Source of the DNA: Dugong dugon
Taxonomy: Eukaryota > Chordata > Mammalia > Sirenia > Dugongidae
Direction of reading: 5' to 3'
Assembly: GCA_030035585.1 (NCBI GenBank)
Contig: CM057462.1
Location: forward strand, 92,463,234-92,527,233
DNA length: 64,000 nt
Below the pieces are notes generated by a model. It had not been told where the DNA came from. It did not search any database and saw nothing but the letters and a program-made list of their open reading frames with translations. Shown piece after piece: positions 44,006-55,454 of the stretch (its first letter is position 1; the number at the start of each line of letters is the position of its first letter). Both the position numbers and the translations under genes were made by a program.

Positions 44006-44200
44006 GGACCTAAGTTTTTTATACTGGGTGATGAGCATGTCTACCTTTTACTCTGGAGGGAGACCCTATGTCTATCTTCTAAGACTGTTCTCTGTATAAA
44101 GTCTTTAAAGTGTCTGGAACCAAGGGCAACCAGCTCCTTGCTCATAAGATGTGAAGAAACTCAAGAGACCCATGGAGAACTGTCTCCCAACAAATATGTC

Positions 44201-44495
44201 TTGCATCTTTTACCTCTGTTCCTTCCTTATACCATTAGATCAGGCCTTCCCATTGCTCACTGGAATATTGCAACAGCCTCTTAACCGGTCTCCCTAATGC
44301 CCGTCATGTCCCTCTTTAATTCAGTCTCATCACTCTGCTAGAGTAGCCTCCTGAGACATCAGTCCAACTCCTGCTTAAAACCATTCACTTCCTCCTCAGT
44401 ATCTATGGGAAAAGCCCAGGCTCCTTAGCATAACCAGTGTGGGTCTCAGACCAGTCACTCTGGTCTCAGGAGGAGGCAGATAGCAGTGTGGCTAC
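44201..44495. other. No gene recognised
   Basis: CACTGGAATATTGCAACAGC and CTGCTTAAAACCATTCACTT resemble a mammal-wide L2-type fragment, not resolved. Confidence 0.45.
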
Positions 44496-44670
44496 CTCCC
44501 TTACTGTCCAAGTTACACTTAACCTCTGTAGCCTCAGTTTCTTCATCTGCAACATTAGGATGATAGAATCCACCTCGTAGGGTTGCTGTGAAGATTAAAG
44601 CTATGTAAAAGGGCTCAAATATCAGCCTCACATACTAAGTTCTCAGTAAATGTTGGCTGTTGAGATTGTG
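44496..44670 (-). repeat. MIR SINE
   Basis: CCTCAGTTTCTTCATCTGCA, GGGTTGCTGTGAAGATTAAA. Confidence 0.78.
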
Positions 44671-44889
44671 TCTTTCCACTCCCTGCCTCATACTTTATGA
44701 TCTAGATACATGAAGCTGCTTATGGTTTTCTTTTCATTCACTGTCAGTTTTTACCACAGGAAGTGCCTTTGCCCATGTCGCCCCCTCTGCTTGGAATGCC
44801 CTGTAATCCCTATTTTCTGGATTCAGGCTGGTTAGGCACATCCTTTCTCCCTGCTCTTTTGATACTATGTGCATGTCTCAGCCATTGAT

Positions 44890-45275
44890 TTACTGTTGTT
44901 AGTTGCTGTTGAGTTGACTCCAACTCCTGGTGACCCCACGTACAACAGAATGAAACATGCCTGGTCCTGTGCCATCTTCATGATTGTTGGTATGCTCGAG
45001 TCCATTGTTCTGGCCACTCTATATTTTGAGTGCCTTCCAACCTAGGTGGCTCATCTTCCAACACTACATTGGACAGTATTCTGTTGTGATTCATAGGGTT
45101 TTCACTGAATAATTTTCAGAAGTAGATCACCAGGCCTTTCTTCCTAGTCTGTCTTAGTCTGGAAGCTCCCCTGAAACCTGTTCACCATGGGTGACCCTGC
45201 CGATATTTAAAATACTGATGGCATAGCTTCCAGCATCATAGCAACACCCAAGCCACCACAGTATGATAAACTGAC
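44890..45275 (-). mobile_element. Composite long SINE, near full length
   Basis: Tail complement GTTGTTAGTTGCTGTTGAGT, then a unique middle (CAACCTAGGTGGCTCATCTT), CTTAGTCTGGAAGCTCCCCT and CAGCATCATAGCAACACCCA. It has a middle block absent from the 53563 copy, and its head beyond CACCACAGTATG is not tRNA-Gly-like. Confidence 0.75.
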
Positions 45276-45324
45276 AGAAGGGTGGGTATAGGTGAATGTG
45301 TCAGTTATTGCCATTCGACTGTAA

Positions 45325-45425
45325 GCTTCGTTGAGAATGGGGTCTGTCTTGTTATCTTCATGTTTCTGGCATTTAGCATGTATTGAGAAAAACAAGTTGA
45401 ATGAGTGAATGAAAGAATAAAAGGA
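45325..45425 (+). repeat. L2 3' end
   Basis: TAAGCTTCGTTGAGAATGGG, GGCATTTAGCATGTATTGAG, GTTGAATGAGTGAATG. Confidence 0.7.
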
Positions 45426-46316
45426 GCTAACAATCCGCTGGGGTGTTAGGAGGCTGGAGGTGAGAGGTGAAAAGTAGGTAGCAGCCTGGATAACAGTCAA
45501 GGGAATCTGGTTGAGTGTCGGGGCTGAAGTAAAAATTAGGCCCTATACAAGGCCAGCAGGGAGTTTACTTGTTGAATGTGATTCATGTGGCTTGGATGCC
45601 TGTTTAGAGTTATATATTCAATGAAATAAAACAGCGTGTTCTACGTGATTCTAATTATTTTCTTTCCTGAAAGAAGCTATTATAAATGGAAGGTCATGCA
45701 ATCTGATTCTTCTAAGATTTTCAGTTCTTCACAATACAGTGAACTCTTTGTTACCTGGTTGAGTCGACAGAATGGAGACTCTTTTTAATTAAATTGTGTC
45801 TGCAACAGAAAGTGACTTTATCCCTCCTTCCGAAGTCTCCCAGTTCTCCAAGGCCTGGCTCAAATCACCTTCCTTGAATGCCCCATCCAGAATTTACTGG
45901 CCCAATGGGTGTGCCCCAAATTGTGAGTTATTATTTTATATGAGGATGTCTAATTCCCTGTTGAGCCCTAGGCTCTTTGGGAATTTATATAAATGTTTAA
46001 TTCTGTGCTTTTAAATTAAGAAGACTCTCCACACACGTTTATTGACTGACTGCGATACTCCACGTGTGTGAATAACAGCTTTCAAATAATTAGAATATCA
46101 TTCTCATCTCAGAATGCCGGTGTGTCTTCCCTAGGGCTTTGGTTTCTCCCTTATAGCAATTACTCAGTATGTATCATAAAACATGTTTAGTGTGCAGTTT
46201 TAAAAATAAGAAATACCAGTTAATACATGTATTTTAACGACCATTTGGGAAATACATACAAAAAAAAAAGGAAAAAAACTAAAAATCACTCAGTATTTAA
46301 ACCTAGTGATAACCAT
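45426..46316. other. No gene recognised
   Basis: Includes an AT-rich stretch at 45600-45720 and possible old L1 near 46195-46316 (AAACCTAGTGATAACCATTT). Confidence 0.4.
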
Positions 46317-46503
46317 TTCCTGGAGAAGGACATCATGCTTGGTAAAGTGGGGTCAGTGAAAAAGAGGAAGACACTTGACGAGATGGGTTGACACAGTGGC
46401 CGCAACAATGGTGCAGGACCAGGCAGTGTTTCGTTCTGTTGTACATGGGGTCGCCATGAGTCGGAATCGACTTGATGGCACCTAACAACAACAACAACAA
46501 CAG
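46317..46503 (+). mobile_element. RTE/BovB-type LINE 3' end
   Basis: TCCTGGAGAAGGACATCATG encodes the LEK-x-IML-like end of the RTE reverse-transcriptase ORF. It is followed by GAGATGGGTTGACACAGTGG, CATGAGTCGGAATCGACTTG and a CAACAACAACAACAACAACA tail. Confidence 0.85.
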
Positions 46504-46564
46504 TGACAACTGCTATTAATATTTGGAGTATATCTCTACAGTTTCTCTTTGCTTTAGATTATTG

Positions 46565-46566
<2 letters not shown>

Positions 46567-46599
<33 letters not shown>
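46567..46599 (+). repeat. (TC)n dinucleotide, about 16 units
   Basis: An uninterrupted TC run, likely polymorphic. Confidence 0.95.
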
Positions 46600-46600
<1 letters not shown>

Positions 46601-47040
46601 CATGAATGGGGTTATCTTTTACTGCTCATCTGGTGATCTGCTTTTTACCCCTTAGCATCAACAGATATTTATTAACAGTGAAGATGCTGAAGAATTTCAC
46701 GAAACTTGTTGTTTCAGCCTGTGACTCACCATTTTGCCTTGTTCGTTCTATCTGTCCTTTCTTCATGTCTGTTTGTCTCTGCGGATTGACCCATTGTTAT
46801 GTTCTAATCTTAAATACCTGCATGCATCTTAATAAGTTCCATTTTTTGGAGTGTCTCCTGTGTCCCAAATACTTGTGTGTGTTTCACACACTTAAAAATC
46901 CGTTTTAGTCCTCTGATAGGCTGGATACTGGTAATCTCCATTTTACAGATGAGGAATTTGGTTTAGAGGTTTAGCAACTTATAAAGGTCACAAAGCTCTA
47001 GGTGGGATCTGTGGTCTATATGCCCAACACACTCTCCAGC
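46600..47040 (+). repeat. Old L1-like fragment then MIR SINE
   Basis: GATCTGCTTTTTACCCCTTA is L1M-like. From about 46890, CCATTTTACAGATGAGGAAT and then GGTCACAAAGCTCTAGGTGG are MIR. Confidence 0.6.
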
Positions 47041-47689
47041 ATGCAAAATTGCCACTCTACCTTTACACATTCGCTTGGCTTCAAACCCCGTCTGGAATAC
47101 GCTGCTTAGCTTTCAACTCCATAGTGTCTCTCCAAGGGTACTACAACCCACACTTCTAGACCAGCACAGTGGATTTCATATGCTTTAGTTCAGTTTATAT
47201 GTATGTGTATGTGTGTTTGAGAAAAGCTGTGGCTCTTGCTTTCCCTCCTCATGGTGATGAGGTGGTCTGCCCGTCACATCTGTTTTCAACCCCCACTCCA
47301 CAATATCAGAGTTATTTCTATTAACTCAATGCACCTTTTCTTTGTAATTCATGTCAGTTTTCCTTCCAGCCACCTGCACGTTCTCTGGCTTGCTCTCTGG
47401 CTTGCTCTCAAGGCCATGAGCAAGTTCTTTGTGTGCTTGCAGTTTTTGATAACCTCAGCCCAAGATTTAATGTCAAGGTGGGTGCCCCATTAAAGATGCT
47501 ATTAATCATCCCGTCTTTGTTTGAAGATTTCCGTGTTGGCAAGTGGGCAGATAGAAGTAGCTATGTGTTTCCCAACCAGATGTCCTGGTAGCTGGGATGG
47601 GGGCATTCAGCTGAAGCACATTCCTATCATTATTTGGCAAAGAAAGGGCCACTGAGATTAATAAAATGATCCTTGCTTGTGATCCTGAT
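47041..47689. other. No gene recognised
   Basis: CTGGCTTGCTCTCTGGCTTG near 47390 is a short tandem pair. Nothing else identified. Confidence 0.4.
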
Positions 47690-47940
47690 TCATCAGCTGA
47701 ATCATAGAATCTCAGTGCTAGAAAGGATCTTAAAATCGTCTATGCTAACCTCTCAATTTTGTACTTAAGGAAACTGGGGCAACAGATAAGGTTAGTGATT
47801 TAACATTATAAAATGCCAAGGCAGCATGGAACTTCTGACGCGACCCAGGCCTGCCCTCTTACTTTACGGAGAAAAATAGTGAGGCCTTGAGAAGTTAAGT
47901 AACACTCCTAATGTCACACAGCTTGTTATTGCAGAGTAAG
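47690..47940 (+). repeat. MIR-class SINE
   Basis: ATCATAGAATCTCAGTGCTA, GAAACTGGGGCAACAGATAA, then GAGAAGTTAAGTAACACTCC. The head differs from common MIR. Confidence 0.6.
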
Positions 47941-48430
47941 GACCTTTTATTGAATTCCTGACAGCAGGGCAGGGAGGGACGGTGTCCTGGAGCAAAGTCT
48001 GCTGCCCGTCAGTTGCTAAGGTGGGTCTGCAGGATTTGCCTGGGTATGGAAGTTTCCTTTCTCACAGCTCCTGGTGCTGTGGTTGTATTTAATTCTGGCT
48101 GGAGAGAAGGAAGTTTCTTCAGGCGAGAGTGTGAGTTGACTGAAATCCTTGCTGTCCCCTCCAAGCCATCTTACAAGGGTCTATGGTTGAACTGTTAGTC
48201 TAGTGTTCTTGCCTCTGGCCCCGCAGCCCTGAGGAGGCCTTTATGTATTTCAGAGATGGTGACTGCTTTCTTCAGTGTGACAGGGGTGAAGGAACCAGTG
48301 AGGGGAAACCAAGGAGAGAAGAAACAAGGGAGTAGAGTGGGGCAAAAGGTGCTGGTGGGTAACAGGTGCTGTTTCCTTGTCCCTCAGGCTGATAGGTTTC
48401 TAGAGTGGTTTCAACTTTGCATTGTCAACT
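47941..48430. other. No gene recognised
   Basis: Apparently unique. Confidence 0.4.
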
Positions 48431-48635
48431 TTGGCTGGTACAAACGGTTAACACCTTTGGCTGCTAACCAGAAGGTTGGGTATTTGAGTTTATCCAGAGA
48501 CCCTTCGGAAGAAATTCTCCTTCCAAAAAATCAGCCATTGAAAACCCTATGGAGCACAGTTCTACCCTGACACACATGGGGTTGCCATGAGTTGGAATCA
48601 ACCTGATGGCAACTGGTACTTGTACTAGCTCAGCT
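48431..48635 (+). mobile_element. AfroSINE, long form, diverged head
   Basis: GCTGGTACAAACGGTTAACA, GGCTGCTAACCAGAAGGTTG, CATGAGTTGGAATCAACCTG. Confidence 0.88.
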
Positions 48636-50374
48636 TTGCAGAGAAGACAAGAACTGACAGATTCCCTCTGTGGGTAGGTGAGTGTTTACCACATCCTTCA
48701 CAAAGCATTACACCCAAAAACTCTTACCTAGCCTTCATGACTTAGCTCAGTTCTACTAGTTCACTCTTCTGCTGTTTCTCAGGGTTCAAGCCTATGGATT
48801 AGGTTAGAGGAAAGATGGTGTTTGTAAAGAGATCTTTCTGGTCCTTCCAATAATAAAGCCCCTTGGACAAGGGCCAGGAAGATTCATCTTGCAGAGATTC
48901 CTGTGCTGTAGGTGGTGGTAGAGGCTTCCTGCTGGAAGGATCTGAGGCAGGGGACATGGATGCTGCCCTCCATGCTTCTGGCAGCACAATCAAGGCATTC
49001 TGTCTGCCCTAGAAGGCTGGGTTGGTAAAATCCACTTCAGCTAAAAAGCTGCCATTTTTCAGTGACTTGATCATTAAAATTCTAATATATGAATTAAAGA
49101 AAACATGAGGCTGTGTTCCTGAAATATTAAAATACAGCTGCAGTGGTTCTCCTACTGTGTCCTCTCACAGATCTGTGGCTTTCCCACATACATTCATTGT
49201 TTCAGGCCTTGATACAGACATAATCACTGCAGTAAATAAGTCCCACGTGTCTATTCTCTGGTTAGACAAATGCATGCATGATTCTTTGGTGATAAGGAGA
49301 AATAAAACATAGTGTCTTCAAATTATGTGAGGTGGTAGGTGGCACCTCATCCATGACAGAGGTTAACTAAACTCATGGTAAAACTTACCTTGGAACTCCT
49401 GTTTTGTTTACCTAGTGATTGCAAACATAAAGACCAAATAGAACGGAAATCTTAAAGGTGATATTGCTGAGGTGGACCATCAACAGAAACGTACGGATTG
49501 ACGGATTGATTTATTTCCTTGAAAGCTCTGAGAAAATGGCCACTTGTTGCTATCTGTTGTTAATAAAAAGGTCACTTTATCATTAGGCCTTTGAATCTGT
49601 GTTTAATGGCTAAAGCAGATGGTTATAATTTTAGTGTGACCACCTTATTAATAAAAAAGAACTGATGGAAAGGAAAAGGCTTCTTCGTTTCTAACTCCAG
49701 AAGCATAACACAAATGTTTTCCCGCCTTTCTTTATGTGGAGGGCAGACCGACTGGCTGCAATAAGATCCTGTTGCACATTTGTAGAAAGACTTTTGCAGA
49801 GTGGAGGTAACTCCGCTTGAATCCTTCTTTTGTTAAACTTTAAAGGGACACTATAAATATATACCCCCTCTGTGAGGAAGGTATTTTGAAGGAAGCTCCA
49901 GGATTATATTTAAAAGTAGATTAATATTTTAATAACATTAAGAAGAAAGTAAAAACCACCCAGCTCATTTAAGATTGTGGGGGCCTGTGGTACTTTCTAA
50001 AATGATTTTTTTTTGTTTAAATTATGTGAAACTGTGTTTTGGATTTCATTACTAGTTTTGGGTAAATATATCATGTATCTTATTTGATTCTTTAATTCAC
50101 TTGACTTTTTGTGAAAAATCATTAATGACACAAATGTGTGTTAGCGGATTTCTGAGCAACAAACCTGTATACTCCCCTGTAATGGTCAGGAATTTGAAAT
50201 CATGGTAATCACCCTCGCAATTTTTTGTTACAACATGTTGCTTTCTAGCATTTTGAGGACAGTTGGGGAGCAACCTATATTCATGAAGACAGAATGATTT
50301 AGAATCCTGTGCACCTGGAAAACAGGGCAGAGAAATGCTGGGAATTCTTCTGTAAAGCTCAGAAGAGCGCTTTA
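48636..50374. other. No gene or lineage-specific repeat recognised, 1.7 kb
   Basis: The longest stretch here with no insertion I can identify. Two overlapping minus-strand frames at 48799-48993 have no recognised domain. Candidate for conserved non-coding sequence. Confidence 0.5.
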
Positions 50375-50490
50375 ATTGACAGAGTAGAACTGCCCCATAG
50401 GGTTTCCAAGGAGCGCCCGGTGGATTTGAACTGCCAAACTTTTGGTTAGCAGCCATGGCTCTTAACCACTATGCCACCAGGGTTTCCTGA
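50375..50490 (-). mobile_element. AfroSINE, short form, tail missing
   Basis: GACAGAGTAGAACTGCCCCA to ATGCCACCAGGGTTTCC. The tail third is absent. Confidence 0.88.
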
Positions 50491-50829
50491 ATTGACTTAG
50501 TTATCATAAAACTTATTTATATTTTGGGCTGTTGGCAATGTTCTGGGATTTTCTATGGCAATGAACTTGTGCCTCTTTAGGAGAATAGAATGGGATGAGT
50601 GTGCTGTGCCTACTCTAAAATAAATAGCAAGCACTGAATTTTAGGGATGGTCAAGTCTTTAGAGGTTATTTTATCCACTTGTTTTCAATCTTTTTATGTT
50701 AATGATGCCTTTAAGAAGCACTCTCCATAGACCCATGTTTAGAAATAATTTGAATTTCAAATTATTAACAATTTATCTGTTTTCCCCATTTTTATTAATC
50801 AGGGACATGTATAACAACCTCATCAGTTC

Positions 50830-50940
50830 AGTTTGTTCATTGTTCGTTCGTTTGTTCATTCACTCATTCAGCATTTAGCCTGTATTTACTTTTGACCAGG
50901 CACTGTGCTGGGCATGGAGGTACAAAGGATTTGTGATGGC
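50830..50940 (-). repeat. L2 3' fragment
   Basis: TTCATTCACTCATTCAGCAT, CCAGGCACTGTGCTGGGCAT. Confidence 0.7.
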
Positions 50941-51507
50941 CATTAGGCTTGTTAAAATGCCGAAACTAGTGGGCGAACCTTTGGTATTCCTACCTTCTCA
51001 GATTCCTATAGATAATTCAGACCAATCCAGGGCTAAGCTATCATGGTTTGTTTTCTAGTTTTTGAAATTTTGAAATATTTTAAGCATCTAGAAAAGTAAG
51101 AATATGAAAAACCCTTTTTAACATGTGAACATTTTGCCATATTTGTTTCAGATTTTTTTTTTTTAAAGAAATAAAACATTACAGGTACAACTGGAACCTT
51201 CTAGTCAACACCAAATCTTTTCTTCTCCAGAGGTAATCTCTCAACCAAATTAGATGTTTTTTCATTCCCATGAATATTTTTATACTTTTGCTGTGTAAGT
51301 ATAAATCCACAAACGATATGTGGTATTGCTTTGTCTAATTTTAAACTTTATATAAATGGCATCTTATTTTACCTGTCATTTCAAAATTTGCTTTTTATCC
51401 TTCAAAACTATGTTTTTGAGAATTTTGTTAATTTAGGACCTGCATGTTAATCTAGAAAATTATTTTAGCTGCATTATACTGTATGACCATTTCACAATTA
51501 ATATATC

Positions 51508-52094
51508 TGTATTGGTCAGGGATCTCCAGAGATACAGAATCAGCAAGGAATTTTATAGACAAATAGATTTATTTTAAGTAATTGGTTCATGCAGTTGTGG
51601 GGGCTTGCAAGCCTAAAGTTTGTAGGGCAGGCTGGAACCTTAGGAAAGAGTTGATATTGCAGTTTTGATTCTGAAATTTGTAGGGCAGGCTGGCAGGCTG
51701 GAAACTCAGGCAGGATTTCTGTAGTTAAGTCTTGATTATGATTAAATGGGGGCAGTAGTGGTTCAGTGGTAGAATTCTTGCCTTCTGTGCAGGAAATCTG
51801 GGTTCAATTCTCCATCAATGCACCTCAAGAGCAGCTACCACTCGTCTGTCAGTAGAGGCTTGACAGACAGAATTCCTTCTTCTTGTGGAAACCTGTTTTT
51901 GCTCTTAAGGCCTTCAACAGATTGGATGAGGTTAACCCACGTGGTCAAGGGTAATCTCCTTTGCTTAAAGACAATTGATTATAAATGTTTATCACATCTA
52001 CAAAATACCTTCACAGCAACATCTAGACTAGTGTTTGACCAGACAACTGGGCACCATGTCCGAACCAAGTTGACACATAAAATTAACCATCACA
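51508..52094. mobile_element. LTR element, perfect 5-bp target duplication
   Basis: TGTATTGGTCAGGGATCTCC to AATTAACCATCACA. ATATC occurs at 51503-51507 and 52095-52099. TG/CA ends plus a 5-base duplication fit an LTR. Contains a tRNA-Gly-like SINE head. Confidence 0.8.
51751..51866 (+). mobile_element. tRNA-Gly-headed SINE, head only
   Basis: GTGGTTCAGTGGTAGAATTC and GGGTTCAATTCTCCATCAAT are the A and B boxes and flanks of a tRNA-Gly. The acceptor stem has several mismatches and the anticodon-loop position reads TCT, so it is not a working tRNA. About 45 bases of post-tRNA sequence follow (ACCACTCGTCTGTCAGTAGA), then it stops without body or tail. Confidence 0.8.
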
Positions 52095-52345
52095 ATATCC
52101 ATTCTCCTGTTTCCATTTTTTCTGTATTATGAACAGTGCTGCAGTGAAAGGGCCTGTCTTTCTGCACAAGTATGACAATTTCTCTAGGCTATATACCTAG
52201 GAATAGACCAAAGTCTATGTGTCTTCAGCTTGGCTAGATGTTGCTGAGTAGCTCTCAAGGGCCTCTACCGGTGCCAACTCCTGCCTGAAGTGCATGAGTT
52301 CCTGTTGCTCTTTAACTTCTCCAATTCTTGCTTATTTAATGGGTA

Positions 52346-53562
52346 TGAGAGAAACTGTCATAATTCAGATGTATGAAAATATGTCAAAAGTTGAGTAAGG
52401 ATGTTAGAGTGAAGACTGGAGGCTATTCCTTTTCCTTCGTTCTGGCTATATTATAGGAGAGGCTTGAGTGTGGTTGGGTAGGATCATCTTCATCAAAGCC
52501 TGCTTTGGCCTTAATTGCCTTGCTATGCATCCATTGTACACGGAACACGTTCTTATGTTCCTTTCTAAGGAAAGTGAAGATACAAAATCCAAACTAATAG
52601 AATCTATGTTGGGGTGGGTAGCAGTGGTTTGCTATGGCTTGATGTACAATGGATTCATTGCACTGGCTGGGGGTACAGGGACTGGGTCTTTGCTCTAGCA
52701 GAGACTGCTGCCAGCTTGTGTCTTTGGGCTTAGTTTCTTCATCTGTAAAATGAGGAGGTTCATTAGTCACTCTTTCTTCAAGTGTTGACCCCACCCACCC
52801 TGCTTTCAAAATTCCAAATTTCTGAATAGTAAGGTCCCTTGATACTTAGAAGTGTTTCCAAATCACTAGTACTCGATTCATCTTGATTGCATTATTGCTC
52901 TTGATGCAGGAGTCACCACTAATTGAAGAGCAATGAAAAATGCTAAACAGTCACCTTTGAAATTACAATCTAAGTTAAAATAATGTAGAAAAATCACTGT
53001 CACTCATGCATAAAGAAAATAGGGAAGAAATAATAATAATAATAACTGGGTGATTATCCCTCTCACTGCCCCGGTTTTCTCTTTTCCAACTTTTCTTTAA
53101 TGGCCATGTGCTAATATTCTTGGAATAAAATAACAAACATATGCAAACAATTATAAGCTAATTTGGTAGGAAAAAAGAATGTGATTTAAAAACAAATGTG
53201 TTGGGCAAGGAGGGGAACACCTGTATATGAAAAATGATTTATAATAATTTCTTAGATAATCCCCTTAATTCCTTCCTGGGTTAAGGTTGGTGGTGTCTTT
53301 CTTTATGTGTTGCTATTGGAAAGACATCAGGGAAGTGGAAAACAACTAGACTGGCGTTTTATATAAAGGCAGTGGCAAAGCCGAGTGCAGAGCAACGTGA
53401 GGTTTTAAGGTTTATGACTTTAGGTTTTGAGACCAGAAGAGAAGGTGGAAATCAGAACTAGAGAGATTTTTAACCCTTCGATCGTACAGATTATTCTATT
53501 TCAAACATGTGGGACAACGTAGGTATTTCTAATTTGTACTGTAAGAGTGGTTATAATCATAA
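52346..53562. other. No gene recognised
   Basis: A MIR-like end (TTTCTTCATCTGTAAAATGA, 52733) and an AAT triplet patch near 53030. The rest is unassigned. Confidence 0.4.
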
Positions 53563-53897
53563 TGTTGTTGTTGTTAGCTGCCGTTGAGTCAGCCTCTGAC
53601 TCATGGCTACCCCATGCATAACAAAATGAAAGTCTGCCCAGTGCTGTGCCATCCCCACGACTGGCTTTGGATCAGACTGGTGTGATCCATAGGGTTTTCA
53701 CTGGCTGATTTTTCAAAGTGGATCATCAGGCCTTTCTTCCTGGTTCATCTTAGTCTGGAAGCTCCTCTGAAACATGTTCTCTATCATAGCAACACTCAAA
53801 CCTCCACTGCGCTTGAGGTGCACTGGCTGGGAATCAAATCCTGGTCTCCTGCATATGGAAGACAACAGTTCTACCACTGAACCACTACTGCCCCCAT
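53563..53897 (-). mobile_element. Composite SINE: tRNA-Gly-like head, RTE-type tail
   Basis: Read on the minus strand it begins GGGGGCAGTAGTGGTTCAGT, passes a B-box region, a linker with TTGCTATGATAGAGAACATG and CTTCCAGACTAAGATGAACC, then an AfroSINE-like middle (AGGAAGAAAGGCCTGATGAT) and a tail with CTGACTCAACGGCAGCTAAC and AACAACAACA. Confidence 0.85.
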
Positions 53898-53954
53898 GTA
53901 ATCATAGTACCTACCACATTTTGAGCACCAAATATGTATATTTCTTCTCAATTT

Positions 53955-54095
53955 CTGGGACAACCATGAAATGTAGGAATGACTATTCTGGTTGATAGTT
54001 GAGAGCTCAGATAGGTTAAGAAATTTGCCATAAGTGAGGAATCTAGTCAGTGGTGCTACTTGGACTTACCCCCAGTCTAATTCCCTCTGTTGTAG
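53955..54095 (+). repeat. MIR SINE 3' part
   Basis: GAGCTCAGATAGGTTAAGAA, GTGCTACTTGGACTTACC. Confidence 0.55.
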
Positions 54096-54174
54096 CCTGC
54101 ACACTTGTGCACACTTGTCCTGGGAAGCTTTTCCTTGTTTAGAGCTGACTGCTACCTCCCTGAAGCTTTTCCAC

Positions 54175-54330
54175 ACATTTGTTCTCATTTTGCCTGCCTG
54201 AGCTCCCAGCATCAGAAGTCTGTTCCCTCTTTCACATGACAGCCCTTCAAATAACTGAAGAGGGTTATCATGTTTGTCTCCCTGCTTCCCCCCTCCGTAC
54301 GCTGTCATTTCTGAAACGCTTGGAGAGGTG
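54175..54330. repeat. Ancient CR1/L3-like LINE fragment
   Basis: CATGACAGCCCTTCAAATAA and GAGGGTTATCATGTTTGTCT resemble the CR1/L3 3' region. Short and old. Confidence 0.45.
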
Positions 54331-55024
54331 TTTTTATTCACAGATGCCTTGGGAAATTTCATGGTTTTTAGACTCATGCTGAGTCTGTCCAGATGTGCCA
54401 ATATTTGTCTTATATGATATAAATTAATTGTCCAAAAGAGAAAGAAACGTTTGTAGGCACTTACTAACGCAAACCAGTTCCTTTGGGTATTGATGGAAGG
54501 AAAAAAAAGTTCAAAAAACGAACCAGATCATTTTCACTGGGGGAGTGTAGTTGTTAAATTCACGTTCTGCTTTTAGGACAAATCTGTAGCATGACAGTTC
54601 AGAATTACCACATACTGTAACCATGGGAAACGCAAGATGACACTTGTAATAGAGCCCAGCTTTCACGTAAGGACTTTACAGAGTGGGAGAAAGTGCAGTA
54701 CTATTGTATTTTTTTACCAAGCTCTATGTATGGCCCCGTGTTTACAGCATAAGGTGACAAAAAATGAGCTCTTCTCAGGCTTAGAAGGGCAACTATTATT
54801 AGTGTAGGATAAATAATTGAGACAGTGTTGAGTAAGGTTTAAATTTATGGAAAGGTACAAATTCTTAAGGAGAGGAATTCTGCGAGTGAAATGTTGTAAC
54901 ATCGTCAGTGCCTGGCATATATGTACCCAAGTCCTCTTGGAGAGCCAGAATGGAAAAGATGTCCAGTGTGGATGAGCCTCAAGATATTTAACGATAACTA
55001 TGCCTCCCGCCCCAACCATCACTG
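54331..55024. other. No gene recognised
   Basis: A 104-codon minus-strand frame (54714-55028) shows no recognised domain. Confidence 0.4.
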
Positions 55025-55268
55025 TCACTGATTACAGTAACAACTGCTTCTAACATCTTTTGGACTCCTGTGACATACCTGGCAATATGCTTTGCATTAG
55101 TTATCTCTTGGAATTCTCAAAATTTCCAAAGTAGTTGTATTGTTAGTCTTATTTTGTAGATGAGAAAACTGAGGTATAGAGAGGTTAAGTATCCTGCTCA
55201 AGATCATATATCTTGTTTGTAGCAGAGCAAGAGTCCTAGCTCATGCTTTGCTTCTATACCTTGTTTCT
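55025..55268 (+). repeat. MIR SINE, nearly complete
   Basis: TTTGTAGATGAGAAAACTGA, GAGAGGTTAAGTATCCTGCT, CAAGAGTCCTAGCTCATGC. Confidence 0.8.
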
Positions 55269-55454
55269 TTTTTAGAAAAATAAATTATAACTTGAACATT
55301 AAACAACGCCCTGGGGACACATTTAGGAATCCTCCATTGGAAATGGAACACTAATGAAAATTTTCCCAGGATGAGGTTTTCTGAGTAAGACACCCATTGT
55401 TAGTAAAACTATTAGACCAAGGCTTATTATAAAGCATCCATGTCCACATTTAAA

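Larger units (their letters stand above)
42345..44200 (-). mobile_element. Probable older ERV LTR hosting two later insertions
   Basis: The minus strand has an AATAAAG-type signal at about 42421 (plus strand GGACTTTATTACTCACAGCA), as in many LTRs. The sequence continues after the insertions as TTTTTATACTGGGTGATGAG and TGTATAAAGTCTTTAAAG. Outer limits and family are uncertain. Confidence 0.45.
51050..52345 (+). repeat. Old L1M-like LINE hosting an LTR
   Basis: TTTAAGCATCTAGAAAAGTA and TATATAAATGGCATCTTATT before; GAACAGTGCTGCAGTGAAAG and ATATACCTAGGAATAGACC after, continuing the same old L1 3' text. Confidence 0.65.

Noticed and set aside
51756..51827. Possible tRNA-Gly gene
   Set aside because: Acceptor stem mismatches, an anticodon position reading TCT, a linker of a SINE directly after, and a sister SINE copy at 53563.
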